A stretch of 64,000 nucleotides of DNA from Bolinopsis microptera (Eukaryota > Ctenophora > Tentaculata > Lobata > Bolinopsidae): positions 10,653,983 to 10,717,982 of the forward strand of contig NC_087077.1 of assembly GCF_026151205.1 (NCBI RefSeq). Reading direction: 5' to 3'. Below the pieces are notes generated by a model. It was given only the letters and a program-made list of their open reading frames with translations. It was not told the DNA's origin and did no database searches. Shown here piece by piece: positions 1 through 10,282 of this stretch. The stretch's first letter is position 1, and each line of letters begins with the position of its first letter. Made by a program: the position numbers and the translations under genes.

Positions 1-587
1 AATTATCGTCAAATTGTCGACTGATTTGTTGATATTTTATTGATTTCTTTGTGGTGTTAATTTATTGATATAAACTAATAAAGCTCAGGATTTAATTCAG
101 CATGACTAAAATAAAGTTGTTAATTAAATGGTATTAATTTTATTAAATTTCAGAAGTCAAGCTTTTTAATTTAGAATTTAAATTTTTGGGTTTAGAGTAT
201 GTCGCATCATTTTGTTGTAATTCTATAATAATAAATCTTTTTCGCAGTTAAGTGCTACTGCACTGCTAGATAATCATCATCACGGCGTATTTGTGTGGAC
301 ATTGTTGTTACGAAGCCATGCATATGTGCATTGTTCAAATCAATTATGCTCAGAACTCTTGTCGACTAATCTTCACAGTACTTTGTTATAACATGATCCC
401 CCGAAGTTGAGAAGAAGAAATTATACTGTAGAACTTTCCAGAAGTCCAGACTATTCTTACTGACCTGTGTTTGATATGTGTCTGTTATACTGTTCATGCG
501 GCTGTCTCTGTGCCATTTTGCAGTTTTTGAAATACTCAAATTTTGTATTATAATATAATGCAGATTGTGGAATATCTTAGTGACCAC
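1..587. other. AT-rich upstream flank, no gene seen
   Basis: This stretch precedes the HMG-CoA synthase gene. I see no coding exon with plausible splice sites and no clear promoter element. It probably includes 5' flank or 5' UTR of that gene. Confidence 0.4.
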
Positions 588-857
588 CCTAGGAGTACCT
601 AACCCAGCCACCCCACTCCCCAGGAGTAACTCCCTAATATCATGCCATAGTAACCTAGTAACCACTCTAATAACTTTGTAAACACCCTAGTAACCACCCT
701 AGTAACCTAGTAACTAACCCTGCCGCCCCAGGAGTAGCCCCCTGATATCATGTCATAGTAACCTAGTAACCACTCTAATAACTTTGTAAACACCCTAGTA
801 ACAACCCTAGTAACCTAGTAACTAACCCTGCCGCCCCAGGAGTAGCTCCCTGATATC
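588..857. repeat. AGTAACC-type degenerate tandem repeat ending at the HMG-CoA synthase start codon
   Basis: Units such as TAGTAACCACCCTAGTAAC recur. They are embedded in a higher-order unit of about 105 nt containing CCAGGAGTAGC, CTGATATCATG and CTAGTAACCACTCTAATAAC. The higher-order unit is present about three times, at roughly 618, 730 and 835. The third unit runs straight into the ATG at 858. The same short motif recurs at 1318-1415 and 2929-3119. Confidence 0.85.
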
Positions 858-3800
858 ATGTCATGGCCTGAAGATGTAGGAATACTCGCTCTAGAGGTTT
901 ACATCCCAAAAACTTACGTCGCTCATGATGAGCTGGAGGTGTTCGACGGGGCCAGCACAGGTTAGAAATGTACTTACATAAATATACAGATGTTCAAAAC
1001 CATACTAATGCTCCGTAAACATCCTGTATTTATATTTCTTTTTGCTTGATTTTGATTTTGTTTTATTATATGTTATCTATATGCTATATCCTTCTTAATA
1101 AGGTTTGAGTTCATATAAAGCAGATCCTATCCATTTCTGAATCAGATAAAGTTAACTAACCTTAACTCCATTCAGGAAAGTACACGATAGGTTTAGGACA
1201 GCGGGGTATGGGGTTCTGTTCAGATGTTGAGGATATCTGCTCCCTGAGTCTGACGGCAGTACACGGACTCATGGAGAGACAGAACATCAGCTACTCCGAT
1301 ATTGGTCATCTCCAGGTACCAGCTTAGTAACTTAGTGACCATTTTAGTAACCTAGTAACTTGCATAGTAACCAGCCTAGAAACTACCCTAGTAACCTACT
1401 TACCAGCCTTGTTACTTAGAGACTGAACATCTGCTACTCCGACATTGGCCATATCTATTCTCCACATACCAGCCAAACTGAAAATCGTTTATTATCACTC
1501 CAGACATAAATATTATAAACTGAAATCACGCAATTTTAGGTGTTTTGATCTTTTTACCACCGTTACACGTTTTTCCCGGTATTTTTATGTGCCAAAAGGT
1601 ATATTATGTAATTTAAAAGAAGGCTCCCAGTACAGCTACACGATTATTTTATATGTTATTGTATTGTTCTACAATCTACAGATTGTAGAACACTATAATT
1701 ACACATAATCTACAGATTGTAGGCTTTAATCTTGTAATAGAGTAATAGTCATACGCTAACCTAATCAAAACATAAATCAATATATTATCATTATACTGGG
1801 TAAACTGTATACAGATCTCATAAACATCTGGGTATCAACATGTTTTAAGATGGAGGTCAACCGACCACTTTTACAGGTAGGAACAGAGACGATACAAGAC
1901 AAATCAAAAGCAGTAAAAACAGTACTGATGGACCTGTTCGTGAAGCACGGTAACACGGATATAGAGGGGGTGGATTGTATTAACGCATGTTACGGCGGGA
2001 CTGCTGCTCTCTTTAATGCTATTAATTGGATCGAGAGTAGTTCTTGGGACGGTACGTGTAATTCTTGCTTGATTTTTTTGAACAGTTAAACCCCAATTTA
2101 GATCGTCCGTTCTGTTCCCTCGAACTCCGCGGTGAATCAGGGTTTTACTGGACATTACGAATAAGTTATAGTTTTAGTCGCTCTCTCATCTCCTAATTTC
2201 CCGCCCGATCTTCACTTAAACTCACCACTAAACTACAGGAAGGTACGCAATAGTAGTAGCAGCTGACATAGCAGTCTACGCTAGCGGACCTGCCCGACCT
2301 ACGGGCGGAGCTGGAGCTGTCGCCATGCTTATCGGGGCTAATGCCGTCCTTTCCATCGACAGAGGTATGTTCCCTCAGATTACACTTCCAGGGGGGAGGG
2401 GAGCTCATGCAGGCTCACCAAGGGATTGAATTTGAAGTAAACTTACTTTAAGATTGTTGGCGGTGGTTTTCGAGTTACAGCTTAGTCTTATTGAATCTGC
2501 ACATTGCATCGTGACATTAACTAACATCATCACTCAGAGATTGTGACTGAATGTTTTTTCGTAAGGGTCAGAAATAGATTTTAGATATTTTATATCAGCT
2601 GCGTACAAATACCATAAATAGTATAGTTGAACTGATAACAGTATCAAATTTCCGCCCATTTTTTGTTTTTGGGGGACTAAAATTTGTTCTGAGTAGAAGT
2701 TAATATTTTCACAGAAAGAACTTTTAACAGTCTGGTAGTCACTGTGCATTTACCTCTGGTATATTGTGGGTTTAATCACGTCTTACCCTTTGATAAGTTA
2801 TTTTTTGCATAATCGTATCTAACTTTACTCTTCCCAAAATATTTTTCTCGCAAGTATGCACTCCACCTACTTTAAAGGAGAGTCTGCTGCCGATTGAGAA
2901 AAATTCCTGCTACCCATCCATTTAGATTTTAGTAATCTAGTTACATAGTAATTACTTTCGTTACATATGCATAGTAACCACTTTTGTTGCATAGTAACCA
3001 ATTTAGTATCCTAGGAACCACTTTAGTAACTCAGTAACCCTAAGTTACATAGTAACCTATTAACCAATAACCACTTTAGTAACCTAGTAACCACTTTAGT
3101 AACGCAGTAACCACTTAAGTCTGTCCCCATGGAAACAACAATCTGCTACCCACCCTTCGGCAACTCTTCAAAATACTACAATCTCTTCACTTCAACATTC
3201 AGTGTGATAGCTCCAGTTAACATCTGTCTGAGCCTCCTAATCCTCCTCTGGAACAGTGTCGTCATATCCTACTTCTACAAGAACTACCAGAGAAGGGTAA
3301 CCCCTGCACTCTTCCTCCTCATCGGAATAGCTGACGTCACAACCGCTGTAGGACACGTGGTGTTTGACACGGCGGCTATCATCTTCATGGCTAGAGGAGA
3401 GGGCGAGACCACAGACACCATCATGACGTTTTGTTTTGTGTTGTACAGGTTCCTGGCCCTGATGGGCTACTCTTCCTCAATCCTCCTCAACGCCATGTTA
3501 GCAGTCATGAGAACTGTTAAGATAGTTGCTCCGTTCAGGCTGACTAATGTGGTGGCTGTTAAGGTGTTTGGTGTGATGTGGGGGTTGTTTCTCCTTGCTG
3601 TCACTCTGTGTGACTGTGTTATTACCGCCAAGGTTGGCTGGGGTATCATTCAGATGATGAGGTTCTGTGAGAATAATGACGCCATGTTTGCGGCCATTAA
3701 CTTCCCCGGGCAAACCATCGCTTGGATAACTGAATCTGGGTTACCCCGGAAATCTGCGGAGGTCTTCTTCCTCTCCATCTTCTACATCATCCCAGTTGTG

Positions 3801-6464
3801 GTTGTGTTCGGCAGTATGGTGGTACAAGTTCTGAAGACAACACGTGTCTACTGGTCTGGTATCGAGGATGAGGATAGACCTCTGATAACTGACTGGGCCT
3901 ATGTTAACACTACTGTGTGCCTCTTAGCTGCTGTTTTCTTGTTTTGTAACAGTGCGACCTCTTTTTATGCCATATATGTGTCCGGACCGTATTTTAGTCA
4001 CCATTTTCATGGTCACCACGTTGTTTTGGCAGTGTTTTCTTCTACTCTGCCTCTTTTTAATGCTCTACTTTCTCCCTTTATTATTGTAACTAGGAGCAGT
4101 AATTTGAGAGTTCATTTCTTGCGACGGGTGACGACCTTTCGTCGTTGTGGTCGGAAGAAGGAACAAAAAAGGTTCCAGGGCCCGACTGCTGTGGAGTGTA
4201 GATTTTGTAAACGGAAATACTGTCGAGATCATTCTGATAATATTATACAATAAACTTGAGTTGGGATGGAGTGTCTACAACAAGAAATGTAGAAATTGAT
4301 TTTAATTTGTGTCCGTGTTATATAAAATATTGTTTCCAAAACTGAATAAAAGTTCTTAGTCTTGTAAAACCTTTTTACGCCTTTTACGGTTACCGACGGT
4401 CATCGACTCAGCTTGCTATAAAATTTGTCCGTCTTATCACCACACATCAATAACCCAAAGTTTTCTAATCTGACTTCTTTAGTTTTGTAGTTAGTTCTAA
4501 CCTCCTTCCTCTATTCTCCCAGGTCTAAGATCCACGTACATGGCGCACGTGTACGATTTCTACAAACCGGACCTGAACTCCGAGTACCCACGTGTAAATG
4601 GGAAACTTTCCATTCAGTGCTTCCTCAAGGCTCTGGACGTTACTTATAAGGGGTACAAAGATAAGGCAGCCATGAAGGATAACCAGGATGTGGACCTGTC
4701 TTATTTTGATTTTATGGTTCGTTCATTCTGTATCTCTGTTATATTTCGTGACTTTTCTCTCACAAATAGTAAATACACTGTGTGCTACTGTGCTATTACG
4801 ATTGAGATGCAAGTTTGATAGTAAGTTGTTCTCATGATATGATGAATTCTTTCAGACATTCCATTCACCGTACTGCAAACTGGTTCAGAAATCCTTTGCT
4901 CGGTTATGTTATCAAGATTACCTTGCAGACAGTACTGTTACCGACAAACTGGAACAATTCAGGTTTTTTTTCGAGTTATAATGATACTTTTATATTTAGC
5001 ATTTTCTATTTAGCTGTTGTATTTTGCCCATATTTGGTTCACTTTTGACTCAAATCATGCCAAATCTCCTAAACACAACTTTTTAAGCGTGACTCTCTCC
5101 CTCAGACACGTAGCAGTTGAAGACACCTACATAAACAGAGACTTAGAGCGAGCCTTTATCTCCCACAGTCAAGAAGAGTTCGACAGGAAGACGGCTCCTT
5201 CACTCCTCATTCCTAAAAACGTGGGCAACATGTACACTGCAACCCTCTACTCTTGCATCGCTTCTCTTTTCGTCAAGTAAGTTCTAAAATGGTTCGGGTT
5301 TTATGAAAGGTGTAGATACTATCACTGATATTTTATAGGCGGAGTCTGTCTGAGGAGTTACCGTCTCCATTCTGCAATGTTCACGTTCTTTGCTATTACT
5401 AGTCCGTATAAAAAGAAATGATAATCCAAATTTCAATACGATCAGCTTTTGTAGATTCTGTTTATAACCTATTTGATCTGTATATTATTATAATCTTTTA
5501 GTTTTACAACATGTTAATTGTTACAATTTCAGTAACTCTCCAGAAGAAATGCTGGGTAAGAGGATAGGAGCATTTTCGTACGGATCTGGACTTGCTGCCA
5601 GCATGTTCTCCTTTACCGTTACTTCAGACTTGGACAAGCTTAGACCCTTCTGCAATGATCTTAGTCATCTTTCTCATCATCTCAATAATAGAATAAAGGT
5701 AATGATCTTAGTCACCTATCTTATTATTTGAATAAATGAATCAAGGTCAGTCACGCTAAAACACGATAACAAAACATTTGCATGGTTTTGATGTCCAATG
5801 GCCATGAAACCGTTACCAGGTTGAGGTACGGGGAGTAATCGTACTTGCGATCGTACTATCTTCAGCCGCAGCGAAAGCCAAAAACACTGTCCCTTTTTCC
5901 TTGCCTCCAGTGCAATTTTTTTCGTTCTTTGTGTCTTCTGCTGCTCCTTCACCCTACGCAACACTTTCAGGTAGCACCAGAGGACTTTGAGAAGATGATG
6001 AAGAAAAGAGAACAGAACCACTACCTTCCTAACAGGACGCCATCCTACCCTGCTAACAGACTCAGCCAGGGAACTTATCACATAGTACAGGTTAGATTTT
6101 GCCACAATTGACATATGCAGTGTGTTCTTTTATTTTGTTACATAATTCCTAGTCATCAAGGAAGAGATATTATCCTAATCGTGGTTACTGATCATTAGTT
6201 AGTTTATTCCAAAATGACGCCCAAATATGAACTGGAGCGTGCATCACTTTCATCAATGAATTTCATTGAGAAGTAGGTATTTAGGTAATTTATAAAATAA
6301 GTACCGACGGGTTTATTAAATAAATAACAAGTTCCTTTTTCCAGGTTGACGAGGAACATAGAAGAACGTACACTCGCACCTCCGTACTGGATACCCTACA
6401 CAAAGCCCCTGGTGGGACCACCAACCACGACAAATGCGCTGCGCATTACTGCCCGCACATGTAA
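858..6464 (+). CDS. HMGCS1: Hydroxymethylglutaryl-CoA synthase, cytosolic type (10 exons)
   Basis: Condenses acetyl-CoA with acetoacetyl-CoA to HMG-CoA, the entry to the mevalonate pathway. Coding exons are 858-960, 1176-1315, 1877-2051, 2239-2364, 4523-4716, 4856-4962, 5106-5276, 5533-5698, 5971-6090 and 6345-6464. All phases join, giving 473 aa, a little shorter than human HMGCS1. Hallmarks seen are the N-terminal [13 protein letters not shown] and the KYTIGLGQ motif. The LMERQNISY segment carries the catalytic Glu region, NACYGGTAA the nucleophilic Cys, and [12 protein letters not shown] the catalytic His. [25 protein letters not shown] and VDEEHRRTY follow. No mitochondrial presequence is visible, so a cytosolic enzyme is inferred. 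The C-terminus is short and divergent. The start was chosen because the next upstream ATGs in the repeated leader run into TAG. Intron 4 contains a receptor gene on the same strand. Confidence 0.96.
1318..1415. repeat. AGTAACC repeat, intronic
   Basis: A short run of TTAGTAACC/CTAGTAACC variants at the start of HMG-CoA synthase intron 2, the same family as 588-857 and 2929-3119. It is followed at about 1420-1455 by a partial copy of the preceding exon end (CTGCTACTCCGACATTGGCCAT), so exon-end sequence has been duplicated with the repeat. Confidence 0.7.
2365..2928 (+). other. HMG-CoA synthase intron 4, 5' part
   Basis: Intronic, AT-rich. I see no exon here. The only structure is the AGTAACC array that begins at about 2929. 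Confidence 0.5.
2929..3119. repeat. AGTAACC array directly upstream of the nested receptor gene
   Basis: Degenerate units such as ACTTTAGTAACCTAGTAACC and CATAGTAACC run to within 10 nt of the receptor start codon at 3129. This mirrors the array that ends at the HMG-CoA synthase start codon. Confidence 0.8.
3129..4253 (+). CDS. Intronless seven-transmembrane receptor (class A GPCR-like) nested in an intron
   Basis: A single 374-aa open frame with seven hydrophobic segments near residues 29-50, 58-82, 98-128, 143-166, 212-236, 258-282 and 297-320. Class A-like marks are Asn42 in TM1, Asp69 in TM2 (LIGIADV), and Cys102 with Cys180 placed for the TM3-ECL2 disulfide. The extracellular N-terminus has an NSS glycosylation sequon. 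The DRY position reads [10 protein letters not shown], so the Asp is missing, and the TM7 NPxxY region is NALLSPFI. The cytoplasmic tail is basic with a Cys-rich end (CRFCKRKYC). The ligand is unknown. It lies wholly in HMG-CoA synthase intron 4 on the same strand, which suggests insertion by retroposition or relocation of an intronless GPCR. An AATAAA follows near 4344. Being a 7TM receptor is solid; the subfamily is not resolved. Confidence 0.85.
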   Translation: METTICYPPFGNSSKYYNLFTSTFSVIAPVNICLSLLILLWNSVVISYFYKNYQRRVTPALFLLIGIADVTTAVGHVVFDTAAIIFMARGEGETTDTIMTFCFVLYRFLALMGYSSSILLNAMLAVMRTVKIVAPFRLTNVVAVKVFGVMWGLFLLAVTLCDCVITAKVGWGIIQMMRFCENNDAMFAAINFPGQTIAWITESGLPRKSAEVFFLSIFYIIPVVVVFGSMVVQVLKTTRVYWSGIEDEDRPLITDWAYVNTTVCLLAAVFLFCNSATSFYAIYVSGPYFSHHFHGHHVVLAVFSSTLPLFNALLSPFIIVTRSSNLRVHFLRRVTTFRRCGRKKEQKRFQGPTAVECRFCKRKYCRDHSDNIIQ

Positions 6465-6650
6465 CGCTCTGTCACAAACATAGCACGTGTAACACACTGT
6501 CACAAACATTGCAGGTGTAACACACTGTCACATGTCATAAACATCGCACGTGCAACACAGTCACATTTCCATGAATCGCACGTGCAACACTGTCGCGAAC
6601 ATCGCACGTGTAAACTGTAACACTGTCACATGTCACAAACTTTGAGTACG
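6452..6650. repeat. ~29-nt minisatellite starting at the HMG-CoA synthase stop codon
   Basis: Imperfect units of the type GCACGTGTAACACACTGTC followed by ACAAACAT are repeated six to seven times. The first unit overlaps the last codons and stop of HMG-CoA synthase. Several units contain CACGTG-like hexamers (GCACGTGTAA, GCACGTGCAA). Confidence 0.8.
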
Positions 6651-8255
6651 GCCATTCAGAAAATGCGGCAGTTGTTACGGAGTGATGTCTAGATGCACCT
6701 TTAGTATGGCGCCTGCCAGAGGAACCATGGTGCTTATTATTTAGTTATTTATCTTCCATAATTTAGTTTTAAGTTACTTTTCCATAACTTACTTTTTAGT
6801 ATATATTGGTTTGTACTGGGTTTTGTACGCATCTTACCTCCTGTACCACTCCATCTTTACCGTTTTTTCAAACTTACTTTGTTTACGTCATCACTGTTCC
6901 AGTTTTACCTAGGAATCGGTTATGTTATTTCTACAGTGAAGTTCTATACTCTTAAGGTGTTGAATTTGAGATAGAAATCTGGCAAAACGGCTAGCAGTTT
7001 TTCACCGAAATTGCGAAATTAAAATAGTAATCCCCGTTTGTTTCTGATGGACAGGAAGGCCCCCATTTTAGATAACTCGGGACTCTATCTCAAATCTCAG
7101 CACTATAGAGATAATATATTTGACATACCTTACTTTTTGGATGCTAGTAATTATAAGTAAAGTTTAATGTATCGAAATAAATCCCCTATTTGTACTAGCA
7201 TGTACTTTTGTGTAATCTGATAACCGAAATTTACTCTATGGTTTGAAGTTTTGAGGTACGAACTTCATGATTTAAGCATTATGGATTTGTTAAATTTTGG
7301 ACATCAAGTAAAATAATATTGTAATTTATCGATCGCTGTTGTGGAATTAAGCTGCATTGCACATTGACACATTTTCATTTTGTTAACCTCCTCGTTTACT
7401 CTTGTACATATTATATGAATGGGTATCAAACTAAATTAACCAGCTCGATGGTCTCTGATAGGCTTCTCTCACAAAGAGAGAAAAATAAGCAAAATGAATG
7501 CGTTCTGAAGTCATCGCGCGCCATGAGGTAACAGAATGGATAGCTATGCTGAAAGTGAAAGTGAAAGATTTCCTTGGATCTACTTTAAATAGTACTTGAT
7601 GGCTACTCGTTAATTCCTTTATTTAAGGGTAACCTTAGAGTGACATCGCGGATATCTCCCAGCTAGCTCCAATAGAACTTGGTGAATTTTTATTGATATA
7701 TGCTCTATTATATCGAGGCCTCCACTAATCTAATAATTACAATAAAAAGTTTGAGCGTTTTAAGTAACAATGTTTAACTTTATAGAGTGCGTGCGTGAAC
7801 ACGCACTGAAAGTACATGGAAAGTGTATACAAGATAAGTGGAGGATGAATACAAGGATAAAATCTGAATATTGTAATTGATGAAATTGCACTCGCATCAA
7901 ACACTCGACTTGATACAGCATATTATTAAAGTAAACTTTGATTTTAAATAAATCTAACATTGAGTTATGTCCAATTGAACTTGAAGGGCAAGACTGGATC
8001 TGGAAGAGTAATCTTAGGGCCTACGAAATAATTTCTAACGGTATTTTGTCGAGATAAACATCCTGCATCCTTTGAACATCCTCGATTTGCTTGAATCTCA
8101 AAAATTGGCGAGCTTAACTCAAATAAAGTCCGATATGGTAGTTAAATTATCTACATTAAAATTAAATTAATGCCTTTGCGACCATTCATTTTTTTCAAAA
8201 TTATATACAACCGTTCACATAATGTTTGGTCAAATAACGTCTAATAACTCCAGTA
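6651..8255. other. Intergenic, no gene seen
   Basis: AT-rich sequence. The frames present are short and lack splice logic or recognisable protein features. It probably includes HMG-CoA synthase 3' UTR. Confidence 0.45.
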
Positions 8256-8374
8256 GGCAATTTGTATTTTCTTTTCAGGAGAAATTTTAGTCTCCGTCCT
8301 TCTGATCGCCCGACCCAGCAGACCTTACTGGCTGGCGATATTACTACAGCATACAGAGCTACAGGTTATCGCGT

Positions 8375-8835
8375 CTACACAGCTTTGAGCTTGTTCATTG
8401 TTCAACTCCGTGCGCGCTCGTTCGCTCCTACTAAATCGCTCGCCCAAATTTTAAGAAAATTCTAAACCCTAATCCCAACCCTAACCCTAACTATAAGTAT
8501 AACCCGAAGCTAACCAATACCATAACCCTTACCATTGCTCTAATTTAATCAGAGCCCTCTCGCTTGCAGTGAAACAAGCGTTGACATACGTTGCATGCCA
8601 CTTTTCGCGCGCGAAGCGCGCGCCGCCGATATTTGTGATACGTAACATGTATCAAAACAAGCGCGCACGCGTCACGCAGTACGCGTAGACACATGGCTAT
8701 GTGAACCTTTACCACAACCCTAACCCTAACCCGAGCCCTAAACAATCGAATTCATGGTTTACTAGCCTGTCACGTGACCAAAAGTCAAGTGAAATTTTTG
8801 GGCGAGCGAATTAGTAAAAGCCGCGCTCGTTAGTT
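8375..8835. mobile_element. Foldback (inverted-repeat) element with telomere-like motifs inside
   Basis: The left arm contains CGCTCGTTCGCTCC, then TCGCTCGCCCAAATTTT to about 8455. The right arm from about 8790 contains its inverse (AAATTTTTGGGCGAGCGAAT, then GCCGCGCTCGTTAGTTCATTG). Arms are about 55-60 bp. The interior holds CCCTAACCC clusters at about 8465-8490 and 8715-8735 and the palindrome CGCGCGCGAAGCGCGCGC at about 8608. No transposase is present, so a MITE/foldback type is inferred. Confidence 0.6.
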
Positions 8836-8948
8836 CATTGCATTTGCACGCTTCAAACATTCCAAGAATGCAATTGCATCACGTACCACGTTGTATCACG
8901 TTGCGACCCCACGGTCGTTTCACTATGGTGGACGATATAACAGGGGGA

Positions 8949-8971
8949 GCCGCGCACTTCGTGCGCGGCGG
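8949..8971. repeat. GC-rich short hairpin
   Basis: GCCGCGCAC and GTGCGCGGC flank a short TTC loop. It is a strong local hairpin in AT-rich surroundings with no assigned role. Confidence 0.6.
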
Positions 8972-9004
8972 GTCATACAACGTATGACAAGTACCACGTG
9001 ATAC

Positions 9005-9605
9005 GATTCAGCCAATCAGAGAACAAGAATCCGCAAAATTAAAGCTGCGCACTTTTAAAAGGTCCAAAATAAGACTTTTCGTGATAATTCAAAATCTACG
9101 TTGTTTTGAATTTTCTTCCTGGGAGGAAACGTTATTTTTACAAAGCGAACCTTTTGTTGAAAACCAGACGTTTCTATTTCTTTTATTTTTGAAGTTAGGC
9201 CCCTACCAGTAAGGTTTCTTGGGGACGCCCACATCTCTTAACTCAAACTGACTTGCTTAAAAGTATAAAGCTCACGCGCGACATTAAGCATGTTTTGCAC
9301 TCGTGGCGCATTCCAATCTTCAAGCAGCCATGACTCCATGAGCAGGTGACACAATTCAGCCAATCAGACTCAGAAGACAGAAATCCGCAAAGTTAAAGTT
9401 GCAAACTTTTGATCGGCCCAAAATGAGACTTTTCTGGAGATTTTGAGATAACTCAACAACTACGTTGTTTTAAATTTTCCTCTTGGGGAGATAACGTTAC
9501 TTTTACAGTTTTACAAAACGAACATGTTACAAAAAACCGAAAATCGTGATCCCTTAACTTTTGAAGTTAGGCCCTGGCCAGTAAGGGTTTCTGGGCTCCC
9601 CCATC
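9005..9605. repeat. Two ~250-bp diverged direct repeats, about 350 bp apart
   Basis: The segment ATTCAGCCAATCAGA ... AATCCGCAAA ... CTACGTTGTTTT ... GAAGTTAGGCCC ... CCAGTAAGG occurs at about 9008-9225 and again at about 9353-9600. The element class is unknown and no coding sequence is seen. Confidence 0.75.
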
Positions 9606-9639
9606 CTTCGGCTTCTATGATGTATGCGAATATTGAATA

Positions 9640-9730
9640 CACAATCCACGTTTAACGAGCGTGCTAAATCACTTTATGGCTACAGTGATCGATCTTCGAG
9701 ATTTTTCTAAAAGGGCGGCCCACAATTTTG
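9640..9730. repeat. Dispersed repeat, second copy near 50.1 kb
   Basis: GAGCGTGCTAAATCACT ... GATCTTCGAGATTTTTCTAA AAGGGC recurs with a few changes at about 50105-50165. The family is unknown. Confidence 0.55.
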
Positions 9731-10282
9731 ACGGAGTCTATGTCCAGCGACCGATTATCGAGTTCAGTGTAGATAGAACAAAACATGATTGAGGTCAGAA
9801 GTAATGGAATAGGATAAGTGTTCTTAATCATAGCAAAATTTGTTATTAGTATGCTTAATCGTAATGATAAGTGAAAACGGAACAGTGAATACTGTGAACA
9901 GTAAACGCTGTAAAGTTTTGTGGAAATTAGAGCTTATATCTTAACCGCAAACTATTGAATATGAGCTAAGGCCCTCGAACACTTTCACGGATAATGAATG
10001 GCGAATGAAAGATAAGGTAACCGTCGCGTTGAGGATCGCCCAAAGCGCAGGAAGTGACCTCGCTCGTCACATGCAATGAGAACACGCGCGCACGCGTTCT
10101 CCATGGCAACAGACGTACCAGGGCGCCATAAAAAGCTTCCCTCACACGTAAAACCTCAGTTCTTTATTCGTTTTTTTCTAAATTCGCTTATAGTCCGTCC
10201 GCCCTATCGTTTCGTTTGGAAAATTCAGGAAAACACAAAGTTAAAAGATTATCTACAGTTGTCTGACATTAAAGTTATAACT

